DNA of 53,346 nucleotides, taken from positions 1 to 53,346 of the forward strand of contig DWXD01000063.1 of the NCBI GenBank assembly GCA_019119365.1, written 5' to 3'. This DNA comes from Candidatus Gemmiger stercoripullorum. GTDB taxonomy: Bacteria > Bacillota > Clostridia > Oscillospirales > Ruminococcaceae. The position numbers and the translations under genes were made by a program. The notes under the pieces were generated by a model that saw only the letters and a list, made by a program, of their open reading frames with translations, was not told the origin of the DNA and did not search any database. Positions 16,766 through 24,362 of this stretch are shown here, one piece after another (positions within the stretch are counted from its first letter, which is position 1; the number at the start of each line of letters is the position of its first letter).

Positions 16766-18022
16766 TCAATCGAGCGGGTCGAAGACTTTTTCAAAGGCTT
16801 CGGCCGCCGCGCGCACCGCATCCTCCGGGCGGGCGGTGTTGTCGACGACAGCGTCGGCCGCGGCGCGGTAGGCGGGCTCGCGCTCGGCCTCCATGCGGCG
16901 CAGCGCCGCCGGCCCGGTCGAGAGCGGGCGGCCGCCGGTGGCCAGGTGCTGCAGCGGGCGGCGCACCCAGAGCACGGGGCCGTTCTGGCGCAGCAGGCGG
17001 GCGTTGCCGGGCGTCTTGATGACGCCGCCGCCGCAGGCGATGACCTGGCCGTGTTCGCGGCTCACGCTGGCGACGGCCTCGGCCTCATAGCGGCGGAAGG
17101 CGGCTTCGCCCTCGCGCGCAAAGATATCGGGGATGGGCATGCCCGCGTGCGCTTCGACCCATTCGTCCAGATCGACATAGGTCTTGCCCAGCTGTTCGGC
17201 CAGCGCTCTGCCGACCGTGCTCTTGCCGCAGCCCGGCATGCCGATGATCGAGATGTTGGAAAGATCGCGGCGCAGGTCGTGGTGGATCTGGCGGATCAGT
17301 TCGTTTTTGTCCAGCTCGCTGCCCGTGAAGTAGACCGCGGCATAGACCGCCTGGGCCACGAGCATCTCAAAGCCGCACCAGGCCGGGACGCCGCGCTCGG
17401 CCGCGCGCAGCAGCAGCTCGGTGCGGAAGGGGTTGTACACCGCGTCGAGCACGGCCTCCAGGTGGGGGTACGCCGCCAGGTCGACCAGGCAGCGGCCCAC
17501 CTCCGGGTACATGCCCGCCGGGCTGGTGTTGATGATGACCTGGGTGTCCTGCCGCCGCGCGGCCTGCTCGTAGGTCAGCGCGCCGTCCTTGCCGGAGCGG
17601 CTGACCTTGTAGACGGTGGCGGCCCCGGCGTCGCGGCAGACGGCCTCGACCGTGCGGCTGGTGCCGCCGGTGCCGAGGATCAGCACCGACTTGCCCGCAA
17701 AGCTCACATTGTGGCGGCGGGCCAGCCAGGAAAAACCGGCGTAGTCGGTGTTGTAGCCGTACAGGCGCCCGCCGCGGTTGACGACGGTGTTGACCGCGCC
17801 GATGGCCTCGGCCGCCGGGCCGAGCTCGTCGCACATCTCAAACGCCAGGCGCTTGTAGGGGATGGTCACGTTGATGGCCTTGAACGCTTTGGCCTGCAGG
17901 AATGCACGGGCCTCGCTTTCGGTGGGCAGCTCGAGCAGTTCATAGACATAACCGCCGATCTTTTCGTGGATCTCCTTGGAGTAGCTGTGCCCCAGCTTAC
18001 CTCCGATCAAACCGTATTCCAT
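16766..18022 (-). CDS. aroE-aroK: fused shikimate dehydrogenase / shikimate kinase
   Basis: One polypeptide of 418 residues joining two consecutive pathway steps. Residues 1-250 are AroE: GHSYSKEIH binds shikimate, NVTIPYKRLAF carries the catalytic Lys, GAVNTVV, YNTDYAGF with the catalytic Asp, and VLILGTGGTSRTV is the NADP loop. Residues 255-418 are AroK: SIIGMPGCGKSTVGRAL is the Walker A P-loop, then VDLDEWVE, and ACGGGVI. The ATG at 18022 has AAGGAGGG upstream. There is no frame change between the halves, so it is a real fusion. Dehydroquinate dehydratase and DAHP synthase are not in the cluster. Confidence 0.92.
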   Translation of the reverse strand: MEYGLIGGKLGHSYSKEIHEKIGGYVYELLELPTESEARAFLQAKAFKAINVTIPYKRLAFEMCDELGPAAEAIGAVNTVVNRGGRLYGYNTDYAGFSWLARRHNVSFAGKSVLILGTGGTSRTVEAVCRDAGAATVYKVSRSGKDGALTYEQAARRQDTQVIINTSPAGMYPEVGRCLVDLAAYPHLEAVLDAVYNPFRTELLLRAAERGVPAWCGFEMLVAQAVYAAVYFTGSELDKNELIRQIHHDLRRDLSNISIIGMPGCGKSTVGRALAEQLGKTYVDLDEWVEAHAGMPIPDIFAREGEAAFRRYEAEAVASVSREHGQVIACGGGVIKTPGNARLLRQNGPVLWVRRPLQHLATGGRPLSTGPAALRRMEAEREPAYRAAADAVVDNTARPEDAVRAAAEAFEKVFDPLD

Positions 18023-18082
18023 ACGCTTTCCCTCCTTACTGCTGCAAAGCGTGAAAGGGCGCACCCGCCCTGGGGGTCGTTT

Positions 18083-19198
18083 TTATTCCGGCTGCGGCAG
18101 GCCGTGCTTCTGGGCCAGCGTGCCGTAGCGCACCGTCAAAAGGTCAAGGATGCCGAACGCGACCAGGCTGTTCTGCACGACGGCCGCGCGCGGCACGATG
18201 CAGGGGTCGTGGCGGCCCGCGATTTGCAGGCTGGCGTCGGCGCGGGCCGGGTAGTCGACGGTATCCTGGCGCTTGTAAATGCTGGGCGTCGGCTTGACCG
18301 CCGTGCGCAGCACGATGGGCATGCCGTTGGCGATGCCGCCGTTGACGCCGCCGTTGCGGTTGGTGGCCGTGACGATCCGGCCGCCGCGCATGCGGAACGC
18401 ATCGTTGGCCTCGCTGCCGCGCATGCGCGCCAGGGCGAAACCTGCGCCGAACTCGATGCCCTTGACGGCGGGCATCGAAAACATCAGGTGGGCCAGCTCG
18501 CTTTCGACGCTGTCGAACCACGGTTCCCCCACCCCGGCCGGGACGCCGGTGACGATCGTTTCCAGCACGCCGCCGACGCTGTCGCCGTCCGCCCCGGCGG
18601 CGCGGATGGCCGCCTGCATCGGGGCTTCCCGGGCGGGGTCGAGCAGCGCGAAATGGCCGGGCTCCGGTTCCGGCAGCACGAGGCCGGCGGCGCTCGAAAG
18701 CGGCGCGTCGGCAATGCCGGCGCATTCGGCAATGTGGGTGTAGACGCGCACGCCGAGCGTTTGCAGCACATGCTCGCACAGGGCCCCGGCGGCGACGGCG
18801 GCGGCCGTGAGACGGCCGGAGAAATGCCCGCCGCCGCGCGCGTCCTGCCAGCCTTCGTACTTGGCAAAGGCCGTATAGTCGGCGTGGCCGGGGCGCAGCA
18901 GCGCGGCGGTTTTGGCGTAGTCGCCGCTGCGGGTGTTGGTGTTGCGCAGCGCCAGCGTCACGGCGGTGCCGGTTGTGCGGCCGTTGTACACGCCGGAGAG
19001 GAATTCGATCTCATCCGGCTCGGTGCGCGCGGTGGAGAGCCCGTCCCCGCGGGCGCGGCGGCGGTCCATGCGCAGGGCGAGGTAGGCGGGGTCGACCGCC
19101 AGCCCGGCGGCGAGCCCGTCCAGCACCGCGCCGATGGCGGGGCCGTGGCTCTCGCCGAAGATGGTCAGCGACACGGCGCTGCCAAATGTGTTTTTCAT
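18083..19198 (-). CDS. aroC: chorismate synthase
   Basis: Forms chorismate from EPSP using reduced FMN. 371 residues. Family marks: SLTIFGESHGPAIG near residue 9-22, RRRARGDGLSTARTEPDE near 48-64, GHADYTAFAKY near 103, and GGVNGGIANGMPI near 283-295. It lies 15 bases after aroB and 60 before the aroE-aroK fusion. No flavin reductase domain is attached, so reduced flavin must be supplied by another protein. Confidence 0.95.
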   Translation of the reverse strand: MKNTFGSAVSLTIFGESHGPAIGAVLDGLAAGLAVDPAYLALRMDRRRARGDGLSTARTEPDEIEFLSGVYNGRTTGTAVTLALRNTNTRSGDYAKTAALLRPGHADYTAFAKYEGWQDARGGGHFSGRLTAAAVAAGALCEHVLQTLGVRVYTHIAECAGIADAPLSSAAGLVLPEPEPGHFALLDPAREAPMQAAIRAAGADGDSVGGVLETIVTGVPAGVGEPWFDSVESELAHLMFSMPAVKGIEFGAGFALARMRGSEANDAFRMRGGRIVTATNRNGGVNGGIANGMPIVLRTAVKPTPSIYKRQDTVDYPARADASLQIAGRHDPCIVPRAAVVQNSLVAFGILDLLTVRYGTLAQKHGLPQPE

Positions 19199-19213
19199 CG
19201 GCGGCGCGCCCCC

Positions 19214-20248
19214 TCAGTCTTGCGTTTCCAGGCCCAGCAGGGCGGGCAGTTCGGACATCGGGATGGTATCGGCGCGCCAGCAGCCAAGCCCCGGCACGCG
19301 GATGACCGTGATCGTATCGCCGCCGCCCTTTTTGTCGTGCTGCATCTGGGCCAGCACCTTCTGTTTGTCAAGGCCGGTGCGCACGGGCAGCTCCAGCTTG
19401 CGCAGCACCGCGCGGGCGCGCTTTTGCAGCTTGCGGTCCTCGATCATCGGCAGCATGCCGAGCGCGACGCACTCGCCGTGGTAGAGGCCGTTGGTGCGGC
19501 GGCCGCGCACGCCCTTGACCGCTTCGATGCCGTGGCCGATCGTGTGGCCGAAGTTGAGCGCCCGGCGCGCCCCGGCCTCGCGCTCGTCGGCTTCAACGAT
19601 CTTCTTTTTGACAAGCAGGCTGCGGTAGATGATCGTCTCGATATCGGCGTCGATGTCGCCGGTCTCGAACAGTTCGAACAGGGCCGGGTCGGCGATGAGG
19701 CCCGCTTTGACGGCTTCGGCCAGACCGTTGTGGAACTGGCGGCGCGGCAGCGTGGCGAGGGTGTCGGGGTCGATGAGGACCGCGCGCGGCTGCCAGAACG
19801 CGCCGACGATGTTCTTGGTATCGCCGAGGTCCAGCCCGGTCTTGCCGCCGATCGAGGAGTCGATCTGGGAGAGGGTCGTTGTCGGGCAGTTGACAAAGTC
19901 GATGCCGCGCATATAGCTGGCGGCGCAGAAGCCGCCCAGGTCGCCGACGACGCCGCCGCCCACCGCGACAAGCAGGTCGCGCCGGGTCAGCCCGGCCGCC
20001 AGCATGGCCTGCAGCACGGCGGCGTAGGTCTTGAGGCACTTGCTGCCTTCGCCCTGGGGCACGGTGTAAACCGTTCCCTGCGCGCACTGGGCCAGCACGG
20101 TCTGTGCGTACTGTTCCGGCACGCCGCTGTCGGTGAGGATGAACACCTTGCGGTGGGTCAGGTCGGTAAACTGGTAAAGGTTGGAAAGGCAGCCGCGCTT
20201 GAGGATGATGTCATAGCTGCGGGCCCCGAGGTTCATGGTCAGTTTCAT
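19214..20248 (-). CDS. aroB: 3-dehydroquinate synthase
   Basis: Converts DAHP to 3-dehydroquinate with NAD and a divalent metal. 344 residues. GGGVVGDLGGFCAASYMRG near 97-115 and PTTTLSQIDSSIGGKTG near 120-136 are the NAD- and substrate-binding signatures; FGHTIGHGIE (about 235) carries metal-binding histidines. AGGAGG precedes the ATG. It is the second gene of the aromatic operon, 76 bases after pheA. Confidence 0.95.
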   Translation of the reverse strand: MKLTMNLGARSYDIILKRGCLSNLYQFTDLTHRKVFILTDSGVPEQYAQTVLAQCAQGTVYTVPQGEGSKCLKTYAAVLQAMLAAGLTRRDLLVAVGGGVVGDLGGFCAASYMRGIDFVNCPTTTLSQIDSSIGGKTGLDLGDTKNIVGAFWQPRAVLIDPDTLATLPRRQFHNGLAEAVKAGLIADPALFELFETGDIDADIETIIYRSLLVKKKIVEADEREAGARRALNFGHTIGHGIEAVKGVRGRRTNGLYHGECVALGMLPMIEDRKLQKRARAVLRKLELPVRTGLDKQKVLAQMQHDKKGGGDTITVIRVPGLGCWRADTIPMSELPALLGLETQD

Positions 20249-20324
20249 ACAGCGCCTCCTTCAAATTTGTCTTTGTATCGGTAAACTTTCGTATTTTCCT
20301 TTTGCCTGCACGGGCGGGGCGGCG

Positions 20325-21440
20325 TTACATCGGCACTTCGCCCGCCGGGGCGGTCTCGAACACGCCGAGCATGCGCACGGTGCGGCAGGCGGCCTCGAGG
20401 CTTTCGAGCAGCGCCGCACAGCGCGCGGGGGCGTTTTCCTCCGGGCAGACGAGCTGCACATAGAAGTAATATTCAAACGGCACATGCGGCAGCGGGCGGC
20501 TCTTGATGTTTTCCATATTGAAGCCCTGCTCGCCGATCAGGCGGATGACGTTGGCCAGCTTGCCGGGCTTGTGGTCGACCGTGAACAGCAGCGCCAGGCG
20601 GCGGCCGGGGGCCGGGGGCAGCGGCGCGGCGGCGTCGGCGCGGGCGACGACAAGGAAGCGGGTGGTGTTGTCGCCGTCCTCGTTGACGCCCTTGACGAGG
20701 ATCTGCAGCCCGTAAAGCTCGGCTGTCTGCGCCGAGGCGATGGCCGCCAGGCTTTTGTCACCGCTTTCGGCCACATGGCGGGCGGCGTCGGCCGTGTTGC
20801 CCCAGGGGCGCGCTTCCAGCCCGTGCGATTTGAGGAACGGGCTGGACTGCGCCAGCGCCTGCTGGTGGCTGACGACGGTGCGGATGCCCGCGAGCGTCGC
20901 GCCCGGCAGCGCCAGCAGGTCCTGGCGGATGGGCAGGCTGGCCATGCGGGCGACCGTGAGCTGCGGGCGTGCATAGAGCAGATCGAGCACGGCCGAAACA
21001 TCCCCGGCGTTGGAGTTTTCAAACGGCAGAACGCCGTACTGCGCGTCCCCGGCTTCGACCGCATCGCAGACATCGGCCCAGGTGGCGTAGGCTTTGGCGC
21101 TGGCAAACGGCAGCAGCAGCGTCAAGGCAATGTGGCTCCACGCGCCCTGCACGCCCTGATAGGCGGCGACGTCCCGCCCCAGCAGGCGGCGCTGGTACGC
21201 GCGGGAGACCGCGAGCGACTGCTGCAGGAAGCGGCGGTAATACGCGCGCAATTCCCCCGGCACGCGGGCGGTGTTTTTGGCGATGAGCGCATCCTCCCGC
21301 GCGGGGTCAAACACCGGCTTGCCGGTGGCAGCCTTGTACTGCGCCACCTGCACGACGGCCTGCATGCGCTGCGTGAACAAAGCGGCCATCTGCGCGTCGA
21401 TGGCGTCAATCTGTGCGCGGGCCTGCTCGAGCTGGTCCAT
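20325..21440 (-). CDS. pheA: bifunctional chorismate mutase / prephenate dehydratase
   Basis: 371 residues in three parts. Residues 1-85 are an AroQ-type chorismate mutase (ARAQIDAIDAQMAALFTQR). Residues 95-275 are prephenate dehydratase, with GVLPFENSNAG near 140 and the catalytic TTRFLVV near 258. Residues 285-360 are an ACT domain; the Phe-binding ESRP motif reads KSRP, followed by FEYYFYV. It is the first gene of the aromatic operon with its own promoter 41 bases upstream, so the phenylalanine branch enzyme is made first and regulation by Phe through ACT is likely. Confidence 0.95.
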   Translation of the reverse strand: MDQLEQARAQIDAIDAQMAALFTQRMQAVVQVAQYKAATGKPVFDPAREDALIAKNTARVPGELRAYYRRFLQQSLAVSRAYQRRLLGRDVAAYQGVQGAWSHIALTLLLPFASAKAYATWADVCDAVEAGDAQYGVLPFENSNAGDVSAVLDLLYARPQLTVARMASLPIRQDLLALPGATLAGIRTVVSHQQALAQSSPFLKSHGLEARPWGNTADAARHVAESGDKSLAAIASAQTAELYGLQILVKGVNEDGDNTTRFLVVARADAAAPLPPAPGRRLALLFTVDHKPGKLANVIRLIGEQGFNMENIKSRPLPHVPFEYYFYVQLVCPEENAPARCAALLESLEAACRTVRMLGVFETAPAGEVPM

Positions 21441-21480
21441 CTGCGTTCCTCCTTACATGCACACATCTATATCCGGTTTT

Positions 21481-21509
21481 ACTATACCATAAAACGGTCT
21501 GTATAACAA
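21481..21509 (-). promoter_or_regulatory. sigma-A promoter of the aromatic operon
   Basis: On the minus strand TTGTTA (21504-21509) and TATAGT (21481-21486) are 17 bases apart. The expected start gives a leader of only about 35 bases before the pheA ATG, too short for a T-box or an attenuator. Confidence 0.8.
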
Positions 21510-21646
21510 GAATCCCGGCGAAAAATTGCCGTGATTTTTTTGAAAACCTTTTCCCCTCCCGGCCTTTCCGGCCCCCTGTGCGCGCGCGGGCGACAGACCG
21601 GCAGGTTTTACAACCGAAGCGCGCGGATGTTGTGCAGCCTGCGCCG

Positions 21647-21675
21647 TTGCTCTGCCCCCCCCAATATGCTATAAT
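21647..21675 (+). promoter_or_regulatory. sigma-A promoter of the exported CxxC protein
   Basis: TTGCTC (21647-21652) and a perfect TATAAT (21670-21675) are 17 bases apart. The 320-base gap 21441-21760 thus holds two divergent promoters about 140 bases apart; no open frame or other structure was found between them. Confidence 0.75.
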
Positions 21676-21760
21676 AAATAAAAACGCGGGTGTCTTTCCG
21701 TGAAAGCGGGCGCGCCCCGCGCCCAAACCGCAAAGCGACGCGACGCAAAGGAGGTTTCCC

Positions 21761-22390
21761 ATGCACAGAACGCTGAAACGCCTGTTCGGCCTGGCGCTGG
21801 CGGCGGCGCTGACCGCGACGGTCGGCACCGGCGCGTTTGCCGCCGAGCTGGTCATTTTTGATTCCGACAAGCGGGAACTGTACCAGCGCTACGCCCAGGA
21901 GCCCGCCGTGCTGACCGCGTGTGAAGACTGCGGCGGCGCGCTGCAGGCGCAGGATACGGCGGCCGGCCGCTGGTTTGACACCGGCTTTACCCGTGACTGC
22001 GAGGAGGGCGTGGCTTACACCGGGTTGGACATGCTGGAGGCCCGCACCGTGCGGGTGCAGTACGCCTGCGCCGGCTGCGGCGCCAGCGCCACCGCCGCCG
22101 GGTACGAACGGCGCTGGGTCTGCTATGACCCGGACGGCTGCGCCGAATGCGGCGGGCAGCGCACGCTGCAAACCAGCGAGCCGGGCGAATGGGCCCTGAC
22201 CGGGGGCTGGCAGGAATGCGCCCACGGCCACACGCCGTACTATAACGACATTGAGGAGAGCCGCACCGTCGAAAAGACGTTCGTGTGCGAAAGCTGCGGC
22301 GAGACCGAGACCCGCACCGACACCGAGACCCGCTGGCGCTGCACCGGCGAGGAAGCTGCGCAGAGAAAACGCGAAGCCCTGTACCGTTGA
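21761..22390 (+). CDS. exported protein with repeated CxxC pairs
   Basis: 209 residues with AAAGGAGG before the ATG. Residues 1-27 are a signal peptide (RTLKRLFGLALAAALT, cleavage after AFA). The mature part has at least four CxxC pairs: CEDC (54-57), CAGC, CAEC and CESC, spaced through the protein, plus further single cysteines. The pairs followed by Gly look like the knuckles of zinc ribbons, arranged as two to three repeats. No family was recognised. Cys-rich zinc-ribbon-like proteins are rarely exported in anaerobes; a metal-binding or disulfide-linked envelope role is possible. It has its own promoter and terminator, so it is monocistronic. Confidence 0.8.
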   Translation: MHRTLKRLFGLALAAALTATVGTGAFAAELVIFDSDKRELYQRYAQEPAVLTACEDCGGALQAQDTAAGRWFDTGFTRDCEEGVAYTGLDMLEARTVRVQYACAGCGASATAAGYERRWVCYDPDGCAECGGQRTLQTSEPGEWALTGGWQECAHGHTPYYNDIEESRTVEKTFVCESCGETETRTDTETRWRCTGEEAAQRKREALYR

Positions 22391-22422
22391 ACCGCCGTAA
22401 AGCGCCCTGCCCCAAACGTAAA

Positions 22423-22456
22423 CGCCCCGCCTGTTTGCACAGGCGGGGCGCTTTTT
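22423..22456 (+). terminator. Rho-independent terminator after the CxxC protein
   Basis: An 11-base perfect GC-rich stem (22423-22433 with 22440-22450), a six-base loop and five T. It also sits just past the stop of the convergent small gene ending at 22459, so it may act in both directions, though the minus-side T run is broken. Confidence 0.85.
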
Positions 22457-22458
22457 GT

Positions 22459-22653
22459 CTATGGTTTCTCTGGTTGACCCGGCTGGGCCTTTTGTGCGCT
22501 GCGGGCGCGGCGCACAAGCGTTTCAAAGGTGGGGGTGCGCGTAAAGAAGCGGCGGTAGGGGTTTTCCGGCAGCGGCGGCGCTGTGCGGGCCGCGCGCAGC
22601 GGGCCCGGCGGACCCGGGCGGCCGCCCTGCGGTTTGGGACGCCAGCGCATCAT
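22459..22653 (-). CDS. small basic Pro/Arg-rich protein, translationally coupled
   Basis: 64 residues, starting MMRWRPKPQGGRP and ending EKP. Its ATG overlaps the stop of the upstream membrane protein as ATGA (22650-22653), and its stop falls right before the terminator hairpin. Both facts argue that it is translated. The sequence is basic and Pro/Arg-rich with an FFTRTPTFETLVRRARS stretch that could be a short helix. No family recognised. Confidence 0.5.
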   Translation of the reverse strand: MMRWRPKPQGGRPGPPGPLRAARTAPPLPENPYRRFFTRTPTFETLVRRARSAQKAQPGQPEKP

Positions 22654-23417
22654 TCCTGCCCGGCGGTGGAGGAAGCCCCGGCGGTCAGAGCGGCCCACAT
22701 GGCTTCGGCCGCCTGGCCCTCCCTGCTGACCTCGCCGTCCCAGGTGCCGCGGAAGCCCACATACAGCGGGGCCAGCACATCCTGGTTTTCGCCGGTCAGG
22801 TTGTCGACCATCGTCAGGCCGGTGTAGGCGCCAAGGTCCAGGCCGGTCAGCACCGGGCAGTCGGTCCAGCGGTAGACCATCTGCGTCCAGTCCAGGTTTT
22901 CCGTACCGGCGCTGTCGTCCGGCAGCGTGCCGTCCAGATAGCGCAGCACGCCGCTGTAGTTTTCAAACACCTCGGGGTCTTCCAGCAGGTAGATATAACT
23001 GCCGGAAGAGCTGGCGATATCGGCCGAAAGCTGGGTCAGCCCGGCCATCTGCTCATAGGGGTCCATCTCCGAAACAGAGGGCGTCTGCTCCAGGCTGACG
23101 ACGAACTGGTTGACCTGAACGACGACCTTGCCGTCGCCGTTGATATCCTCGCCAAATTCGGCCAGCGCCGCGCCAAGCGCGTCGGTGGTGTCCTCCGGCA
23201 GGCCGCTGCGGCCCACATAGCCGACCATATAGTCCGGCTTTACCCGGAAGAAAATGTCGTGCGCAAGCCAGGCCAGCATCACGGCCGCCACAAGGGCGAC
23301 GGCGACGATCACCTTGTTGTAATGCCACCAGTTGCCGGCTTTTTCCGCTTTGGTGTATTCGCGCTGCGGCTCTTTATCCTGATAGTTTTCCGTACTGCTT
23401 TTTGTGACCCAGGCCAT
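22650..23417 (-). CDS. single-pass membrane protein of unknown function
   Basis: 255 residues from the ATG at 23417 (GGAAAGGGG upstream). A hydrophilic cytosolic N-terminus (1-38, YQDKEPQREYTKAEK), one membrane helix (about 42-62, VIVAVALVAAVMLAWLAH), then an extracellular domain of about 190 acidic residues with a calcium-loop-like EDINGDGKVVVQV near 95. No family recognised. It is followed by the coupled 64-residue gene and is divergent from the 23621 operon. Confidence 0.75.
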   Translation of the reverse strand: MAWVTKSSTENYQDKEPQREYTKAEKAGNWWHYNKVIVAVALVAAVMLAWLAHDIFFRVKPDYMVGYVGRSGLPEDTTDALGAALAEFGEDINGDGKVVVQVNQFVVSLEQTPSVSEMDPYEQMAGLTQLSADIASSSGSYIYLLEDPEVFENYSGVLRYLDGTLPDDSAGTENLDWTQMVYRWTDCPVLTGLDLGAYTGLTMVDNLTGENQDVLAPLYVGFRGTWDGEVSREGQAAEAMWAALTAGASSTAGQE

Positions 23418-23473
23418 CGGCGGGCTCCCCTTTCCAAACACAAAAAATCCAAATCCAAAATCAGATATAGCTT

Positions 23474-23502
23474 ACTATAGCACACACATATCAAAAGTTT
23501 GT
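23474..23502 (-). promoter_or_regulatory. extended -10 promoter for the 22650-23417 gene
   Basis: On the minus strand TGC precedes TATAGT (23474-23479), giving an extended -10. The hexamer 17 bases upstream (ACAAAC) is a poor -35. Confidence 0.4.
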
Positions 23503-23531
23503 GAAAATATTCTAACCTTTTTGCGCGCAAC

Positions 23532-23560
23532 TTGCAAGCCGCGGCAAAATATCGTAGAAT
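23532..23560 (+). promoter_or_regulatory. sigma-A promoter for the 23621-25760 gene pair
   Basis: TTGCAA (23532-23537) and TAGAAT (23555-23560) are 17 bases apart. The two-gene unit ends at the terminator near 25796. Confidence 0.75.
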
Positions 23561-23620
23561 AGCCTTATACAATATACACGATGCGATCGTGATCCACACA
23601 GGAAAGGCAGGCGGTGCTGC

Positions 23621-24355
23621 ATGCGCACAGGCCCGACACGTTCAACCTCCCCGGCTTGCTTCCTGGCCCGGCTGCGGCGCGATTTCCGCGCCGTCTACCT
23701 GGCGGGGCTGCTGTGCTGCGCCATGCTGCTGCCGGCCTGCCTTTTGGTCTGGCTGGGCGTTTACCTGCGCATGTTCTGGCTGAGCCTGGCGGGCGGCGCC
23801 GCGGGCGGGCTGCTGGGCGCGCAGGGCGTGTGCGGGCTGTTTGACACGCTGCTGCGCAGCCGCCGCGGCCGCCTGGGGGCCTGGTGGCCCGGCTACTGCG
23901 CCGCTTTCCGCCAGAATGCGCGCGACGCGCTGCTGCCCGGCGCTGTGGCGGGCGGGGCGCTGGGGGCCTGGATCTGGGTGCTGATGACGCTGCCGCTTAT
24001 GGAGCGCGTGCCCAACTCGGTATGGCTGTGCATGTTTTTCGGCGGCGCGTGTGTAATCGGGTTCTTTCTTGACCTGTTCGCGCAGCTTGTGCTGGTCGAC
24101 CTGCCGCTGGGCGGGCTGCTCAAACATACCGAAATGCTGTTCCTGGGGTTTCTTCTGCGCACGCTGGCGGCGGCGCTGGTCGTGCTTTTGTACTGGATGG
24201 CGCTGGTCCTGTTTTTCCCCTACACGCTGCCGCTGCTGCTGATCACGGGTGGCTGGCTGCCCGGCGTGCTGGCGGTGCAGATCCTGTACCCGGCGCTGGA
24301 CCAGGCCTATGGGCTGACGCAGCGCGACGCGGACATTGAACAAGAAAAGCGGTGA
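23621..24355 (+). CDS. polytopic membrane protein, DUF624/YesL-like
   Basis: 244 residues, about five to six membrane helices spread from 25 to 225 with short loops; charged N- and C-terminal tails. The pattern (LRRDFRAVYLAGLL, then LRSRRGRLGAWWPGYCAAFRQN in two stretches) resembles the DUF624/YesL group of small Firmicute membrane proteins, but the match is by eye. AGGAAAGG lies upstream of the ATG. It is seven bases from the C39-like gene and shares its promoter. Confidence 0.7.
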   Translation: MRTGPTRSTSPACFLARLRRDFRAVYLAGLLCCAMLLPACLLVWLGVYLRMFWLSLAGGAAGGLLGAQGVCGLFDTLLRSRRGRLGAWWPGYCAAFRQNARDALLPGAVAGGALGAWIWVLMTLPLMERVPNSVWLCMFFGGACVIGFFLDLFAQLVLVDLPLGGLLKHTEMLFLGFLLRTLAAALVVLLYWMALVLFFPYTLPLLLITGGWLPGVLAVQILYPALDQAYGLTQRDADIEQEKR

Positions 24356-24362
24356 GGTTTGC

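Noticed and set aside
16946..20284. Plus-strand open frame of more than 1,100 codons
   Set aside because: It is antisense to aroE-aroK, aroC and aroB, has no plausible start signal, and its product is rich in Ala, Arg, Gly, His and Gln without any domain, a usual artefact of high GC.
21441..21480. T-box or Phe/Tyr leader peptide before pheA
   Set aside because: The promoter leaves only about 35 transcribed bases before the start codon.
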